Source of the DNA: a virus
Direction: 5' to 3' (one strand)
DNA length: 59,191 bases
IMG/VR virus record: IMGVR_UViG_3300034026_000014
Coordinates: 1-59,191 of that record
The notes below the pieces were generated by a model. That model saw only the letters and a program-made list of their open reading frames with translations. It was not told the origin of the DNA and ran no database searches. Position 1 is the stretch's first letter, and every line of letters starts with the position of its first letter. This document shows, one piece after another, positions 30,715 through 39,240 of the stretch. A program made the translations under genes and the position numbers.

Positions 30715-31026
30715 ATGACAGGCGGCGGCCTCCTCGCAACGGCTTTCATGATGGCCGTCACTTACGCGTCGGGCTGGCTGCTCGACGTCTCCGGCAGGCT
30801 GGGCGACGCCTGGGCGCACATCACGCCCGGACAGGCGGCGTTCATCATCGGCCTGCTGACCTACTGCACCCACCACGGGAAAGAGCCGGCGCGCAGGGTG
30901 ACCGCGTGGGCCGCGGGGCACGCCGTCGGCGCCTTGAGGAGGGCGCCCCTGGCGTGGCTGAGCGCCGTGACGGTCGTGGCCCTCGTCGCCATCGTGTTGC
31001 TCGCGCGCGCGGCGTTCGGCGGGTAA
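30715..31026 (+). CDS. Membrane protein, possible second holin/spanin-type
   Basis: 103 residues from ATG 30715 (GGAAGGG upstream). Three hydrophobic segments (LLATAFMMAVTYASGWLL, AAFIIGLLTYC, AVTVVALVAIVLLARAA). The pair 30434/30715 resembles holin pairs of siphophages. No enzymatic motif. Confidence 0.45.
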   Translation: MTGGGLLATAFMMAVTYASGWLLDVSGRLGDAWAHITPGQAAFIIGLLTYCTHHGKEPARRVTAWAAGHAVGALRRAPLAWLSAVTVVALVAIVLLARAAFGG

Positions 31027-31029
31027 CCC

Positions 31030-31218
31030 GTGCGGATGAATCACCTTGCCGTCGAGTGCCCCGGCTGCCGCGAGTGGATGTCGCTCTCGCAGTTCGACCT
31101 GACCTGGACGGCGCGCGAGGGGTTGACGGTCGCGGGCGAGATCGAGTGCCCGAACCCGGACTGCGAACTCGTCTTCGCCGTGGAGCGGGGCGAGGCGGTC
31201 TACGAGGCCAAGGGATGA
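31030..31218 (+). CDS. Small zinc-ribbon protein
   Basis: 62 residues. CPGCREWMSL and CPNPDC give a four-cysteine ribbon around a beta hairpin. GTG 31030 or ATG 31036 start. Overlaps the HD-GYP start (ATGA). Confidence 0.5.
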   Translation: MRMNHLAVECPGCREWMSLSQFDLTWTAREGLTVAGEIECPNPDCELVFAVERGEAVYEAKG

Positions 31219-31805
31219 GAGAGGCCCTCGAAGCGATGACCCGCGCCCTCCTCGCCGCGCAGACGACGCGCGACCTGGAGACCGGCGGGCATACGCCGCG
31301 CGTGCGGCGCCTCGCGCTGCGCCTGGCGCGCGAGTTGTCCCTCACGGGCGACGACCTGCGCGCCGTCGAGTACGGCGCCCTCCTGCACGACATCGGTAAG
31401 ATCGGCACCCCCGACCGCGTGCTGCGAAAGCCCGGGCCCCACACGCCCGCTGAGAAGTCCGTCATGCGCGGTCACGTCGCCGCCGGCGCCCTCCTGCTCC
31501 GCTCCCTCGGCTTCCCCGAATCAATCGTCACGGTCGTCGAGCAGCACCACGAGCGCTGGGACGGCGCGGGCTACCCCCGGAGCCTCCGGCGGTACGAGAT
31601 CGCGCCGGCGGCGCGCTGCTTCCAGGTGGCCGACGCGCTAGACGCGATCCTGAGCGACCGCGTCTACCGGCGCGCCCGCTCGTTCGACGCCGCGCGCGCC
31701 CAGATCGAGCACGGCGGGGGCAAGCAGTTCGACCCGGAGGCGGTCGCCGCGTTCCTGCGCGTCCCGCAGGCCGAGTGGCTCGAGCTATTCCACGGCGGGG
31801 GGTGA
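31215..31805 (+). CDS. Stand-alone HD-GYP phosphodiesterase
   Basis: 196 residues. All main HD-GYP residues are present: HDIGK (58-62), H87, HH (111-112), GAGYP (117-121) and D140 in QVADALDAI. HD-GYP enzymes hydrolyse cyclic di-GMP or other cyclic dinucleotides at a two- or three-metal centre. There is no sensory domain and no membrane segment, so it is a minimal soluble enzyme. It is embedded in the late operon between membrane proteins and a metallopeptidase, overlapping its upstream neighbour, so it is phage-expressed. Possible roles: lowering host c-di-GMP, or destroying signals of cyclic-nucleotide-based immunity. Confidence 0.85.
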   Translation: MREALEAMTRALLAAQTTRDLETGGHTPRVRRLALRLARELSLTGDDLRAVEYGALLHDIGKIGTPDRVLRKPGPHTPAEKSVMRGHVAAGALLLRSLGFPESIVTVVEQHHERWDGAGYPRSLRRYEIAPAARCFQVADALDAILSDRVYRRARSFDAARAQIEHGGGKQFDPEAVAAFLRVPQAEWLELFHGGG

Positions 31806-31810
31806 GGGCG

Positions 31811-32455
31811 GTGTTAGAAATCGTCGAAGAATACCCGCTGCCGCCGGAAGAATTGCGCGTGCCCGGCTACGAGATGGAAAACGCGCCGGAGGTCATCGAG
31901 TGGCTGCGCCGAATGTTCATCAACGAAGACGCCCCGATGATGAACCCGGAGCACGCGCACCTGCGCAAGGCCGACCTGGTCGCGGTCTGGACGAACAAGG
32001 TCTACGTCGAGGGCGGCGTCCCGGTGGTCGGGCAGGCGGAGATAATCAAGCCTTCGGGGAAGCCCTGGGCCGTGGTGGACAAGGTGGATCGCCTCTGCAT
32101 CCTCCACGGGAAGATACCGCAGGCGCGCATCTGGATTTACGGCCCGGCGTGGTTCGAGCGCGGGTTCTGGCGCGCCTGCGCCGTCGGCGAGCACGAGCTC
32201 GGACACTTAGAGCAGAAGGTAGACGGCGAGGGCGAAAAGGTCTACGACGACGAAAAGAACGGCCGGCCGGTGCTGTGCATGCAGGCCCACGACGTCGAGG
32301 AGAACGTCTACATCATGCAGCGGTACGGCCCCGACTACTGCGCGGGGAAGAGCAGGGAGTTCGTCGAGGCGGCGCTGCGGCCGCCCCTCTTCGCCCCGCC
32401 GTCCCCCCCCTTCGAGTCGCGGCCTTACGCGTGCGGCTGCGGAAAGAAGGTGTGA
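31811..32455 (+). CDS. Putative phage metallopeptidase
   Basis: 214 residues, GTG start at 31811. GEHELGHLEQK supplies the HExxH-like zinc site variant (HELGH), and a downstream AHDVEENV may add the third ligand. This is the pattern of the phage putative-metallopeptidase family, usually found just upstream of terminase genes, as here. The target is unknown. The C-terminus has a CGCGKK pair. Confidence 0.7.
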   Translation: MLEIVEEYPLPPEELRVPGYEMENAPEVIEWLRRMFINEDAPMMNPEHAHLRKADLVAVWTNKVYVEGGVPVVGQAEIIKPSGKPWAVVDKVDRLCILHGKIPQARIWIYGPAWFERGFWRACAVGEHELGHLEQKVDGEGEKVYDDEKNGRPVLCMQAHDVEENVYIMQRYGPDYCAGKSREFVEAALRPPLFAPPSPPFESRPYACGCGKKV

Positions 32456-32456
32456 C

Positions 32457-32738
32457 GTGGACGTTGACGGCGAGAGGCTGGGCAGGGTCGCGCAGGCCGC
32501 CTTCGACCGCGTCGCCGGCGACCGGCGCTGGGAGCTGGCCATCGCCAGGGCCAAGGCCCAGATCGAGGAGAACCCCTACATGTACTTCGAAGGGGGCGCG
32601 CTCCTGGTGCTGAGCCCGTCGGGCAATCTCTACAGCGCGGGGCGGGCGTGCCAGTGCAGGGCATACCTCAACCGCCGGCCGTGCTGGCACAGGGCGGCCG
32701 CGCGACTGCTGGAGCGGTATTTCGAGCGCGGCACCTGA
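32457..32738 (+). CDS. SWIM zinc-finger protein
   Basis: 93 residues, GTG start two bases after the previous stop. ACQCRAYLNRRPCWHRAAARLL has the full SWIM pattern CxC-X8-CxH. SWIM domains bind DNA or partner proteins. It lies next to the small terminase and could assist packaging; that is inference. Confidence 0.65.
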   Translation: MDVDGERLGRVAQAAFDRVAGDRRWELAIARAKAQIEENPYMYFEGGALLVLSPSGNLYSAGRACQCRAYLNRRPCWHRAAARLLERYFERGT

Positions 32739-32760
32739 CCGCAGGCGAAACGTTGAAGTC

Positions 32761-33144
32761 ATGGCAGACGGGAGGAGAACAAACGGCGGCGCGCGCCCCG
32801 GCGCCGGCCGCAAGGCCAAGGCGACCGAGGCCGACCTTCAGAAGCGGCTGAAGAAGGCCCTTCAGGCGGACGGGAAGGACCGCCTCGACCGCATGTTCCA
32901 GCTGTGGGTCGAGGACACTGAGGCCGAATCGTTCAGGATACGCCACGCGGCTCGCACGTCGCTCGCCGCCTACCTCTACGGTAAGCCCGTGCAGCGGGTC
33001 CTCGTCGAGGAAGACCCGCCCGACGAGGGCCGCGGCCCGGTCGATCTTTCACAACTGAATAATGAGGAGTTAGACGTCCTTGAGCGCGCCGGCGAAATCA
33101 TTACCAGGGCTCGACGAAGTAAGGGCCGAAAAGGCAAGGCGTAG
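32761..33144 (+). CDS. terS: Terminase small subunit
   Basis: 127 residues. The N-terminal NGGARPGAGRK is typical of small terminase subunits, followed by a helical central domain (FRIRHAARTSLAAYLYGK) and a basic tail. It recognises the packaging site and hands DNA to the large subunit encoded next, whose start overlaps this gene by 65 bases. Confidence 0.75.
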   Translation: MADGRRTNGGARPGAGRKAKATEADLQKRLKKALQADGKDRLDRMFQLWVEDTEAESFRIRHAARTSLAAYLYGKPVQRVLVEEDPPDEGRGPVDLSQLNNEELDVLERAGEIITRARRSKGRKGKA

Positions 33145-34783
33145 CCTCGCCTCCTTCGTCCGTTACAGCTGGCACGTCCTGGAGCCCTCGACGCCTCTGG
33201 TCTGGAACTGGCACATGGACGGCGTTGCGCTCCACACTCAGGCCGCGCTAGAGGACTGGATGGAGGCGCAGCGCTGGCTGGCGCGCGAGCAGGAGCGAAC
33301 AGAGGAGAGACCAGACGAAGAGCCCGAGCCGCCCTTCGTCCAGCGCATCAAGGACCTCCTCTTCAACGTCCCGCCGGGCTCGGCGAAGTCGCGCATCATC
33401 AGCGTCTGCACGCCGGCGTGGATGTGGCTGAAGTGGCCCGAGTGGCGCGCCATCTTCCTCTCGTCCAACCCGCGCGTCGCGCTGCGCGACAGCGGCTACT
33501 GCCGCGACCTCATCGAGTCCGAGTGGTACCAGACTTCGTTCAGACCCGACTGGCAGATTCGGCCGGACCAGAACGCGGTCGGGCTGTACCGGAACACGCG
33601 CGGCGGCTTTCGCCAGGCGCTCGGCTTCCTGGCGAAGATCACCGGCGACCGCGGCGACGCGCTCTTCATTGACGACCCGAACGACCCGGAAGAGGTGCAT
33701 TCTGAGACGATACGCACCTCGGTGAACGACCGGTTCACCTCGACGATCTACAACCGCGTCAACGATCTCCGCACCTCACTGCGCATCGGCATCCAACAGC
33801 GGCTGCACGAGGACGACTTCAGTGGCCACTGGCTGAAAAAGAAGCGCAACGTCGTTCACGTCTGCATCCCGATGCTGTTTGAACCCGCGCGCTACGAGTC
33901 CGAAGCGGACCACATCCCCCGCGAGACTCCGATCGGCTGGAGTGACCCTCGTACCGAAGAGGGAGAGCTGCTCGATCCGAAGCGCTTCCCCACGGAGGTA
34001 GTCGAGGAGGAGAGGGAGCGGCTCGGGAGTTTCGGCTTCGCCGGCCAGCACCAACAGCGCCCGTCGCCCGCCGGCGGGGGCATGCTGAAAGACCACTGGT
34101 GGCGTTACTGGGTACCCAGAGGGGCGACCCTGCCGGGCGGCAAGCCGTACCCGCCCGTCGAGGCCAAACTCGAAGACGGCACGCCCTTTCACTGCCCTGT
34201 CGTCGAGCTGCCCGACGACTTGGAGGAGCTGCTCCAGTCTTGGGACATGACATTCAAGGACACGAAGGCTTCGGCCTACGTCGTCGGCCAGGTGTGGGGC
34301 CGCAAGCTCGCCGACCGGTTTCTCCTCGACGAGGTCCGCGAGAAGATGGACTTCCCCAAGACGCTCAAGGCCGTCTTGGATGTAACGGAAAAGTGGCCCG
34401 GGGCCGTCCTCAAACTCGTCGAGGAGAAGGCCAACGGCGCCGCCGTCATCCAGACGCTCCGGAGCCACGTGTCGGGACTGGTGGCCATCGAGCCGGATGG
34501 CTCGAAGGAGGCGCGCTGCGCGGCCGTCTCGCCCGTGATCGAGTCGGGCAACGTCTACCTGCCGCACCCGATGCTCTACCACTGGGTGTACGGATTCACA
34601 GGAGAGTGCGGCGTCTTCCCTAACGGCACCTACAAAGACCGGGTGGACGCGATGACGCAGGCGCTCAACCGCTGGGGCGGGCCCCGCCCCTCGATCTCGG
34701 TCGGCTCGACGACGGGCGGGCCGCCGGCCCAGCAGGCGTCGCCGCTCGCGTCCATCCTCGGGCGGCTGAGAGGACAGTCATGA
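33080..34783 (+). CDS. terL: Terminase large subunit
   Basis: 567 residues, TTG start. FVRYSWHVLEP is the usual N-terminal block; the Walker A variant NVPPGSAKS lies at 96-104 and Walker B ALFIDDP near 195-201. The C-terminal RNase H-like nuclease begins at SWDMTFKDTKASAYV. It is the ATP-driven motor and nuclease that packages phage DNA into proheads through the portal. Confidence 0.9.
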   Translation: MSAPAKSLPGLDEVRAEKARRSLASFVRYSWHVLEPSTPLVWNWHMDGVALHTQAALEDWMEAQRWLAREQERTEERPDEEPEPPFVQRIKDLLFNVPPGSAKSRIISVCTPAWMWLKWPEWRAIFLSSNPRVALRDSGYCRDLIESEWYQTSFRPDWQIRPDQNAVGLYRNTRGGFRQALGFLAKITGDRGDALFIDDPNDPEEVHSETIRTSVNDRFTSTIYNRVNDLRTSLRIGIQQRLHEDDFSGHWLKKKRNVVHVCIPMLFEPARYESEADHIPRETPIGWSDPRTEEGELLDPKRFPTEVVEEERERLGSFGFAGQHQQRPSPAGGGMLKDHWWRYWVPRGATLPGGKPYPPVEAKLEDGTPFHCPVVELPDDLEELLQSWDMTFKDTKASAYVVGQVWGRKLADRFLLDEVREKMDFPKTLKAVLDVTEKWPGAVLKLVEEKANGAAVIQTLRSHVSGLVAIEPDGSKEARCAAVSPVIESGNVYLPHPMLYHWVYGFTGECGVFPNGTYKDRVDAMTQALNRWGGPRPSISVGSTTGGPPAQQASPLASILGRLRGQS

Positions 34784-35052
34784 GCGAACAGAAACACGCG
34801 CCGGAGTTCAGCGTCGCGGGCTGCGTCCCAGAGCCGGTCGCCGTCGAATTCGCCGACGGCGTCAGGCAGGTGCCCGGCGCCGTCGTCCGCGAGCTGGGCG
34901 GCGGCGAGGCCCTGAAGAAGATGTCGGCGCAGCTCGGCCGGCTCACGTACGCGGACTTCATGCGCGCCTACGGCGACGACCGGGCCGGCCGGGCAGTCTC
35001 CGCGGCGCTCAACTCAATGGTCGGTCAGCACTTAAGGATGTTCACGCGATGA
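34780..35052 (+). CDS. Small protein between terminase and portal
   Basis: 90 residues, ATGA overlap with terL and 4-base overlap with the portal gene. Ends in a helical segment (ALNSMVGQHLRMF). No family recognised; position suggests a head-related role. Confidence 0.45.
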   Translation: MSEQKHAPEFSVAGCVPEPVAVEFADGVRQVPGAVVRELGGGEALKKMSAQLGRLTYADFMRAYGDDRAGRAVSAALNSMVGQHLRMFTR

Positions 35053-37076
35053 GCATAGTGGGCAGGGTGATTACGGGAGCGCGGTCGCTCGCGGCGGGGG
35101 CGCTGGCCCTCACGGGCTGGCCGGGGGAAGAGAAGTCCCTCGACGACCAGATGATGGGCGGCGTGACGGCCAACCAGGGCGGCGCCGCGATGGTCGTGCT
35201 GCGGAACGCCCCCGCCGACTTGTCGCGCCTCTTCGCCAAGCGCAGGGTGCTGCTGCTCAGGCAGTACGCCGAGCACTCCGAGACCGTGCGCGCTGCCATC
35301 GACATCTACCGCGACCTGATCGAGCAGGCCGAGTGGCAGGTCACGCCCTACGACCGCACGCGCCCGATGGACGAGGGGGTCCGCGCCGAGATCGAGGAGC
35401 TGCTCTCTAGCCCGAACGGCTTCGAGCCCTACAGCACGACCAAGGCGAAGTGCCTCGTCGAGGACTTCCTCGTCGTCGGGCACGGCGGCGTCGAGCTGGG
35501 CATCCGCCGGGACACCACGCCCTGGGGACTCTTCCCCCTCGACGCCGAGCGCCTGGCCTTCGTGCCCGGCTGGGACGGCACCGACCCGACGCTCCCGCGC
35601 TACGCGGAGCTCGACTTCGACGGGCGGGTCCGCCGCTGGCTCCCCGACCAGATGTGCATGACGCTGGTCAACCGCCCCCGCTCCTACGACCCCCTCGGGC
35701 TCTCGCACGTCGAGGTCCTCGACACGGCCATCCGCGCGCTCCTCCAGGGCAGCGACCAGTTCCTCCAGCAGATGATAGACCGCACCCCGGGCGGCGCCCT
35801 CGACCTGGGCGAGGGGTACACCAAGGAGCAGCTCGACGCGTTCCGGCAGGAGATTCAGCAGATCAGGAATTTCTTCGCCGTCGTCTCGAGCGGCAAGGCC
35901 AAGTTCGTCCCCTTCAACGCCAGCGAGCGCGACCTGAGAGCGCTCGACAAGATGCTCTTCTTCAAGCGCATGGTGGCGGCCATCTTCCAGCTCCCGCTGG
36001 CCATGCTCGGCGAGCTGGTGGACTCCTCGCGCGCCAACACCGAGGCGCTGCTGGAGAACGCCGACCGCGGCCCGGGCGCGCTGCTGTGGCGCATCCGGGG
36101 TGCGGAGAACCGTCACCTGGTGCTGAGGTGGGGGCCGTACGCGAAACATAACTGCATGGTGGATTACCCCATCATGTCGCGGCGGGACGAGAAGCAGCAG
36201 GCGGAAATCTCTTCCACCCAGACGGGGAAGAGCGCCTGGGCCTCGACCAACGACGCGCGGCGCGCCTCCGGCCTCGAGCCCCTGGACCTCCCCATCGCCG
36301 ACGAGGTCCTCGTGCCGACGAAGGCGGGCCGCGTCCCGCTCGCCGCGTTGAACGCGCAGTATTTCGATGGCAAAAAGCTCAGGGAGCCGGCGGACGAGGC
36401 AGGCGGCGAAGGGGATGAAACGGGCGAGGCTGACGAGGACGACCGCGGGCCGGAGGGCAAGCGCCTGGCGGTGCGCGCCGGCCGGGCGAAGAACCTCAAG
36501 GCCCCGGTGCGCGTCGTCTCCGGCGGCGGGCGTTTGTTGCCGCGCGCGGGGCTCCCGCTCGAGCACGCCGTCGGGAAGTCCCTGCACAAGTATTCGACGA
36601 CGCAGGTTGACCTGCCCGAAGACGTCGCCGACGAGATCACGGCCTTCGGCGAGGACATCCCCGACGAGGACTTGGCCGACGGCGGCCGCGAAGGCTTCCC
36701 GCACGTCACGGTCAAGTACGGGCTGCACGCCGACGGGGCGGGCGAACTGAAGGAGCTGCTGAAGGGCGTCAAACCCTTCCAGATCACGATGGGGAAGACG
36801 GCCATCTTCGAATGCGAGGACTTCGACGTCGTCATGGTCGAGGTCAAGGGCGCCGCGCTCCGGAGGCTGAATAAGAAAATCGCCGGCGCGCTGGAGCACA
36901 CCGACACGCACCCCGAGTACAAGCCGCACGCGACCGTCGCCTACGTGAAATCCGGAAAAGGGGAGTTATACTCCGGAGACAATTTCCTCCAGGGGACAAA
37001 GGTGAAGGTAGAGGCCGTAACGTTCTGCAACAAAGCGGGGAAGAGGACGATCATTATGCTCGACGGAGGTGAGTAA
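35049..37076 (+). CDS. Portal protein fused to a 2H phosphoesterase domain
   Basis: 675 residues. Residues 1 to about 430 have portal features (ETVRAAIDIYRDLIEQAEW, LDTAIRALLQGSDQFLQQMIDRTPGG, AAIFQLPLAMLGE). The last about 150 residues carry the two HxT motifs of the 2H (2'-5' RNA ligase-like) superfamily: HVTVKYG (H552) and HATVAYV (H627). Fusions of portal-like proteins with 2H domains are related to Acb1, which cleaves the cyclic nucleotides used by CBASS. The portal part forms the DNA entry ring; the 2H part may be cleaved off, or display an anti-immunity enzyme. A basic, Gly-rich linker (about 470-500) separates them. Confidence 0.8.
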   Translation: MSIVGRVITGARSLAAGALALTGWPGEEKSLDDQMMGGVTANQGGAAMVVLRNAPADLSRLFAKRRVLLLRQYAEHSETVRAAIDIYRDLIEQAEWQVTPYDRTRPMDEGVRAEIEELLSSPNGFEPYSTTKAKCLVEDFLVVGHGGVELGIRRDTTPWGLFPLDAERLAFVPGWDGTDPTLPRYAELDFDGRVRRWLPDQMCMTLVNRPRSYDPLGLSHVEVLDTAIRALLQGSDQFLQQMIDRTPGGALDLGEGYTKEQLDAFRQEIQQIRNFFAVVSSGKAKFVPFNASERDLRALDKMLFFKRMVAAIFQLPLAMLGELVDSSRANTEALLENADRGPGALLWRIRGAENRHLVLRWGPYAKHNCMVDYPIMSRRDEKQQAEISSTQTGKSAWASTNDARRASGLEPLDLPIADEVLVPTKAGRVPLAALNAQYFDGKKLREPADEAGGEGDETGEADEDDRGPEGKRLAVRAGRAKNLKAPVRVVSGGGRLLPRAGLPLEHAVGKSLHKYSTTQVDLPEDVADEITAFGEDIPDEDLADGGREGFPHVTVKYGLHADGAGELKELLKGVKPFQITMGKTAIFECEDFDVVMVEVKGAALRRLNKKIAGALEHTDTHPEYKPHATVAYVKSGKGELYSGDNFLQGTKVKVEAVTFCNKAGKRTIIMLDGGE

Positions 37077-37077
37077 A

Positions 37078-37287
37078 TTGCAAGTTGCAGAAGTCAAGGC
37101 GTTAGAGCCACTGGCGGAGGTCGTCGAACTCACACCGCAGGCGCGGTACGTCATCGTCCTGCCCGATAATGTGACCCAGCAATCGGTCGAGGCGCTGCGC
37201 AATGCGATACTGAAGCAAGGAGTCGAAAACATAATCGTAGCCGGTGTCGGTGACGTGCATATTTATGAAATCCGCAGTGACTCCTGA
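37078..37287 (+). CDS. Small hypothetical protein
   Basis: About 69-72 residues. GGAGGTGAG at 37065-37073 favours TTG 37078 over the overlapping GTG 37069. ARYVIVLPDNVTQQSVEALRNAI resembles a small alpha/beta fold. Overlaps the next gene. Function unknown. Confidence 0.45.
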   Translation: MQVAEVKALEPLAEVVELTPQARYVIVLPDNVTQQSVEALRNAILKQGVENIIVAGVGDVHIYEIRSDS

Positions 37288-37582
37288 CGCCTTCACGATA
37301 GGTAATAAAGCCGCATACGACCGCGCGGCCGCGGAAGGCGCCACCAAAGTAGGGCGCACCGACGGCTACGACGGCGGGGCTGTCTGGCCGACCCGGGAGG
37401 AAGCCCGGAGGTGGCTCGACGAGCGGGGCGGCTGCATCTCCTTCGAGGGGCGCCCGCCCGTCCCGTGTGCCGTCTACGGCCTCATCCTGCCCCACGGATG
37501 GGACTCGGACGTGGACAGCTCTCACTACCGCGAGGAGGGCTTTCACCGGCTCATAAACGACGCGCCCATCGTCGCACTCTGA
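37265..37582 (+). CDS. Hypothetical protein
   Basis: 105 residues from ATG 37265. Mixed alpha/beta (VWPTREEARRWLDERGG, CAVYGLILPHGWDSD). Last gene before the third late-promoter block. No family recognised. Confidence 0.45.
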   Translation: MKSAVTPDAFTIGNKAAYDRAAAEGATKVGRTDGYDGGAVWPTREEARRWLDERGGCISFEGRPPVPCAVYGLILPHGWDSDVDSSHYREEGFHRLINDAPIVAL

Positions 37583-37616
37583 ACCCCTGACGCCGCGCAC
37601 ATTTATCCCCCCGCTC

Positions 37617-37664
37617 CGCCTGTCGCCCCCCCTCACGGAATCAAAATTTAACATGCTTTAGTCT
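37617..37664 (+). promoter_or_regulatory. Late promoter-like block, copy 3
   Basis: Same 30-bp block as 30281-30310, then 12 bp, then TAGTCT at 37659-37664 (extended TAGTCTCG). Lies 88 bp before the protease-scaffold gene, the first of the head genes. Confidence 0.65.
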
Positions 37665-37751
37665 CGGCCCCGCACGCGCAGGGGGAGGCGACCCTGCACT
37701 CCGCACCGCCAAACGAGCGGAGAAGCGCCTCCCGCCTGCGCACCCGAGACG

Positions 37752-39188
37752 ATGAGCGAGAACGAGCAGCAGCAGCAGAACTGTGGCATCCCGCGCTGGA
37801 CGCCCGACCTCGACCTGGCGGGGTTCGACGTGCAGGCCGTGCTGCGTCAGGCGATGACGCAGAAGAAGAGCGCCTTCAAGGTGCTCAAGGCCGCCGGCTA
37901 CCCAGTCCAGAAGTTCATTTCTAACGAGACACTCTCGTTCAAGGCCGCCGGCACGGGCGACGAAGAAGTCGCCTGCGTCACCCTCACGGCCTCGTCCACG
38001 GCCGACGACCTCGCCGACGACGACTTCGCCGAGAGCGCCATCGAGCAGATGCGCGCCCAGGCGAAGGGCATGTGCGTTTTCCTCAACCACAGCTACGTGC
38101 TGCCCGAGGACCTCTTCGGCACGGTCGAGGACGTCATCGTCGAGCGGCGCAAAACTCACAACCGCATCAGCGGCGCCGAAGAGCAGCACCTCTGCCTCGA
38201 CCTCCGCATCCGCCCCGTCTCCGAGGAGGAGAACCCGCGGGGCTTCAGGGTCTACAAGATGATCCGTGACGGGCGCCGCAAGCTCGGCAGCTCGGTCACC
38301 GTGCTCGTGCTGCGCTCGAAGAAGAAGGCGAGCGGGGGGAAGCACATCACGGACGTCTTCCTCGTCGAGGACTCTATCGTCGGCATCCCCTGCAACCAGA
38401 CAGCCTGGACGCACGACACCGAAGGCAAGTCCGCCGGCCTGACGGGAGGCGGTGAAGAACAGACGGAAGGGACAGTCATGAGTGAAGAGACGACGGCCGT
38501 TCAGGCGGCCACGGACCAGACCCCCGCCCCGGCGGGCGCGCAGAAGGCCGCCGCGCCGGCGGAGCGGAAGCAGTTCGAGCGCGGCCTCTTCAAGGGCCTC
38601 TTCCAGGACGAGGTTGACGAGCGCGTCAACTCCGTCAGCTTCATCGTGGACCGCCTCATCGGCGCGCTCTACGAGTGGAAGCAGCGGGAGGCCGACGACG
38701 CCGCGCTCGACGAGCTGCTCGCCGAGTTCACCGCCGCGATGAAGGTGGCGATGGCGCGCGACGAGAACGCCGAGCCCTACATGGTCTTCTACTCGCTGAA
38801 CCGCGCCGCCTTCGAGCAGGTGTCGAAGGCTGGCGCTCGCAACGGCGAGGCCAACCTGGCCCTACTGGAGAAGATGCACGACACGCTCGCCGGGCTGGGC
38901 GTCGAGTGCGAGAGAGTTCACGGCGGGGAAGGCGACGCAGCCGCGAAGTCGGCGTCAGCCGCCTCCCTGGCCGAGGCGACGAGCAAGGCGGCCGAGCTCG
39001 AAGTCAGGGTGACGGCCCTGACCGCCGAGAAGGCCGCGCTGGACGAAGGACTCCGGAAGGCGCTCGACACGGTCGAGTCGCTGGAGGAGCAACTTGGGGT
39101 TGAGAAAGCCACCAGCCTGGCCGCTGTGACGGCGCTCGAACGGTACGGCCGCGAGCCTCTGCCACGCGCGGGCGTGAGCGTCAGCTGA
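37752..39188 (+). CDS. Prohead protease-scaffold fusion
   Basis: 478 residues. The N-terminal half (SAIEQMRAQAKGMCVFLNHSYVLPEDLFG) resembles a phage head maturation protease of the XkdF/HK97-protease type, with a conserved FLNHSY histidine and VTVLVLRSKK/EDSIVGIP strands. The C-terminal half is a coiled coil (about 395-465) typical of scaffold or delta domains. The protease probably trims scaffold and capsid after assembly. An in-frame internal start at 38478 would give the scaffold alone. Confidence 0.7.
   Translation: MSENEQQQQNCGIPRWTPDLDLAGFDVQAVLRQAMTQKKSAFKVLKAAGYPVQKFISNETLSFKAAGTGDEEVACVTLTASSTADDLADDDFAESAIEQMRAQAKGMCVFLNHSYVLPEDLFGTVEDVIVERRKTHNRISGAEEQHLCLDLRIRPVSEEENPRGFRVYKMIRDGRRKLGSSVTVLVLRSKKKASGGKHITDVFLVEDSIVGIPCNQTAWTHDTEGKSAGLTGGGEEQTEGTVMSEETTAVQAATDQTPAPAGAQKAAAPAERKQFERGLFKGLFQDEVDERVNSVSFIVDRLIGALYEWKQREADDAALDELLAEFTAAMKVAMARDENAEPYMVFYSLNRAAFEQVSKAGARNGEANLALLEKMHDTLAGLGVECERVHGGEGDAAAKSASAASLAEATSKAAELEVRVTALTAEKAALDEGLRKALDTVESLEEQLGVEKATSLAAVTALERYGREPLPRAGVSVS
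38478..39188 (+). CDS. Nested in-frame scaffold protein
   Basis: 236 residues. An internal ATG with GGAAGGGA eight bases before it begins exactly between the protease domain and the scaffold region (MSEETTAVQ). This copies the lambda C/Nu3 arrangement, in which one gene gives both protease-scaffold and free scaffold. Confidence 0.55.
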   Translation: MSEETTAVQAATDQTPAPAGAQKAAAPAERKQFERGLFKGLFQDEVDERVNSVSFIVDRLIGALYEWKQREADDAALDELLAEFTAAMKVAMARDENAEPYMVFYSLNRAAFEQVSKAGARNGEANLALLEKMHDTLAGLGVECERVHGGEGDAAAKSASAASLAEATSKAAELEVRVTALTAEKAALDEGLRKALDTVESLEEQLGVEKATSLAAVTALERYGREPLPRAGVSVS

Positions 39189-39240
39189 CCCTTAAGGACT
39201 GACTAACCACAAATTCTTTCAGAGGAGACTGACGCACATC

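Noticed and set aside
35025-36929. 634-codon minus-strand ORF opposite the portal gene
   Set aside because: Shadow ORF of high-GC coding sequence: Arg/Val/Leu/Asp-biased composition, no start signal, and opposite a clear portal-2H protein.
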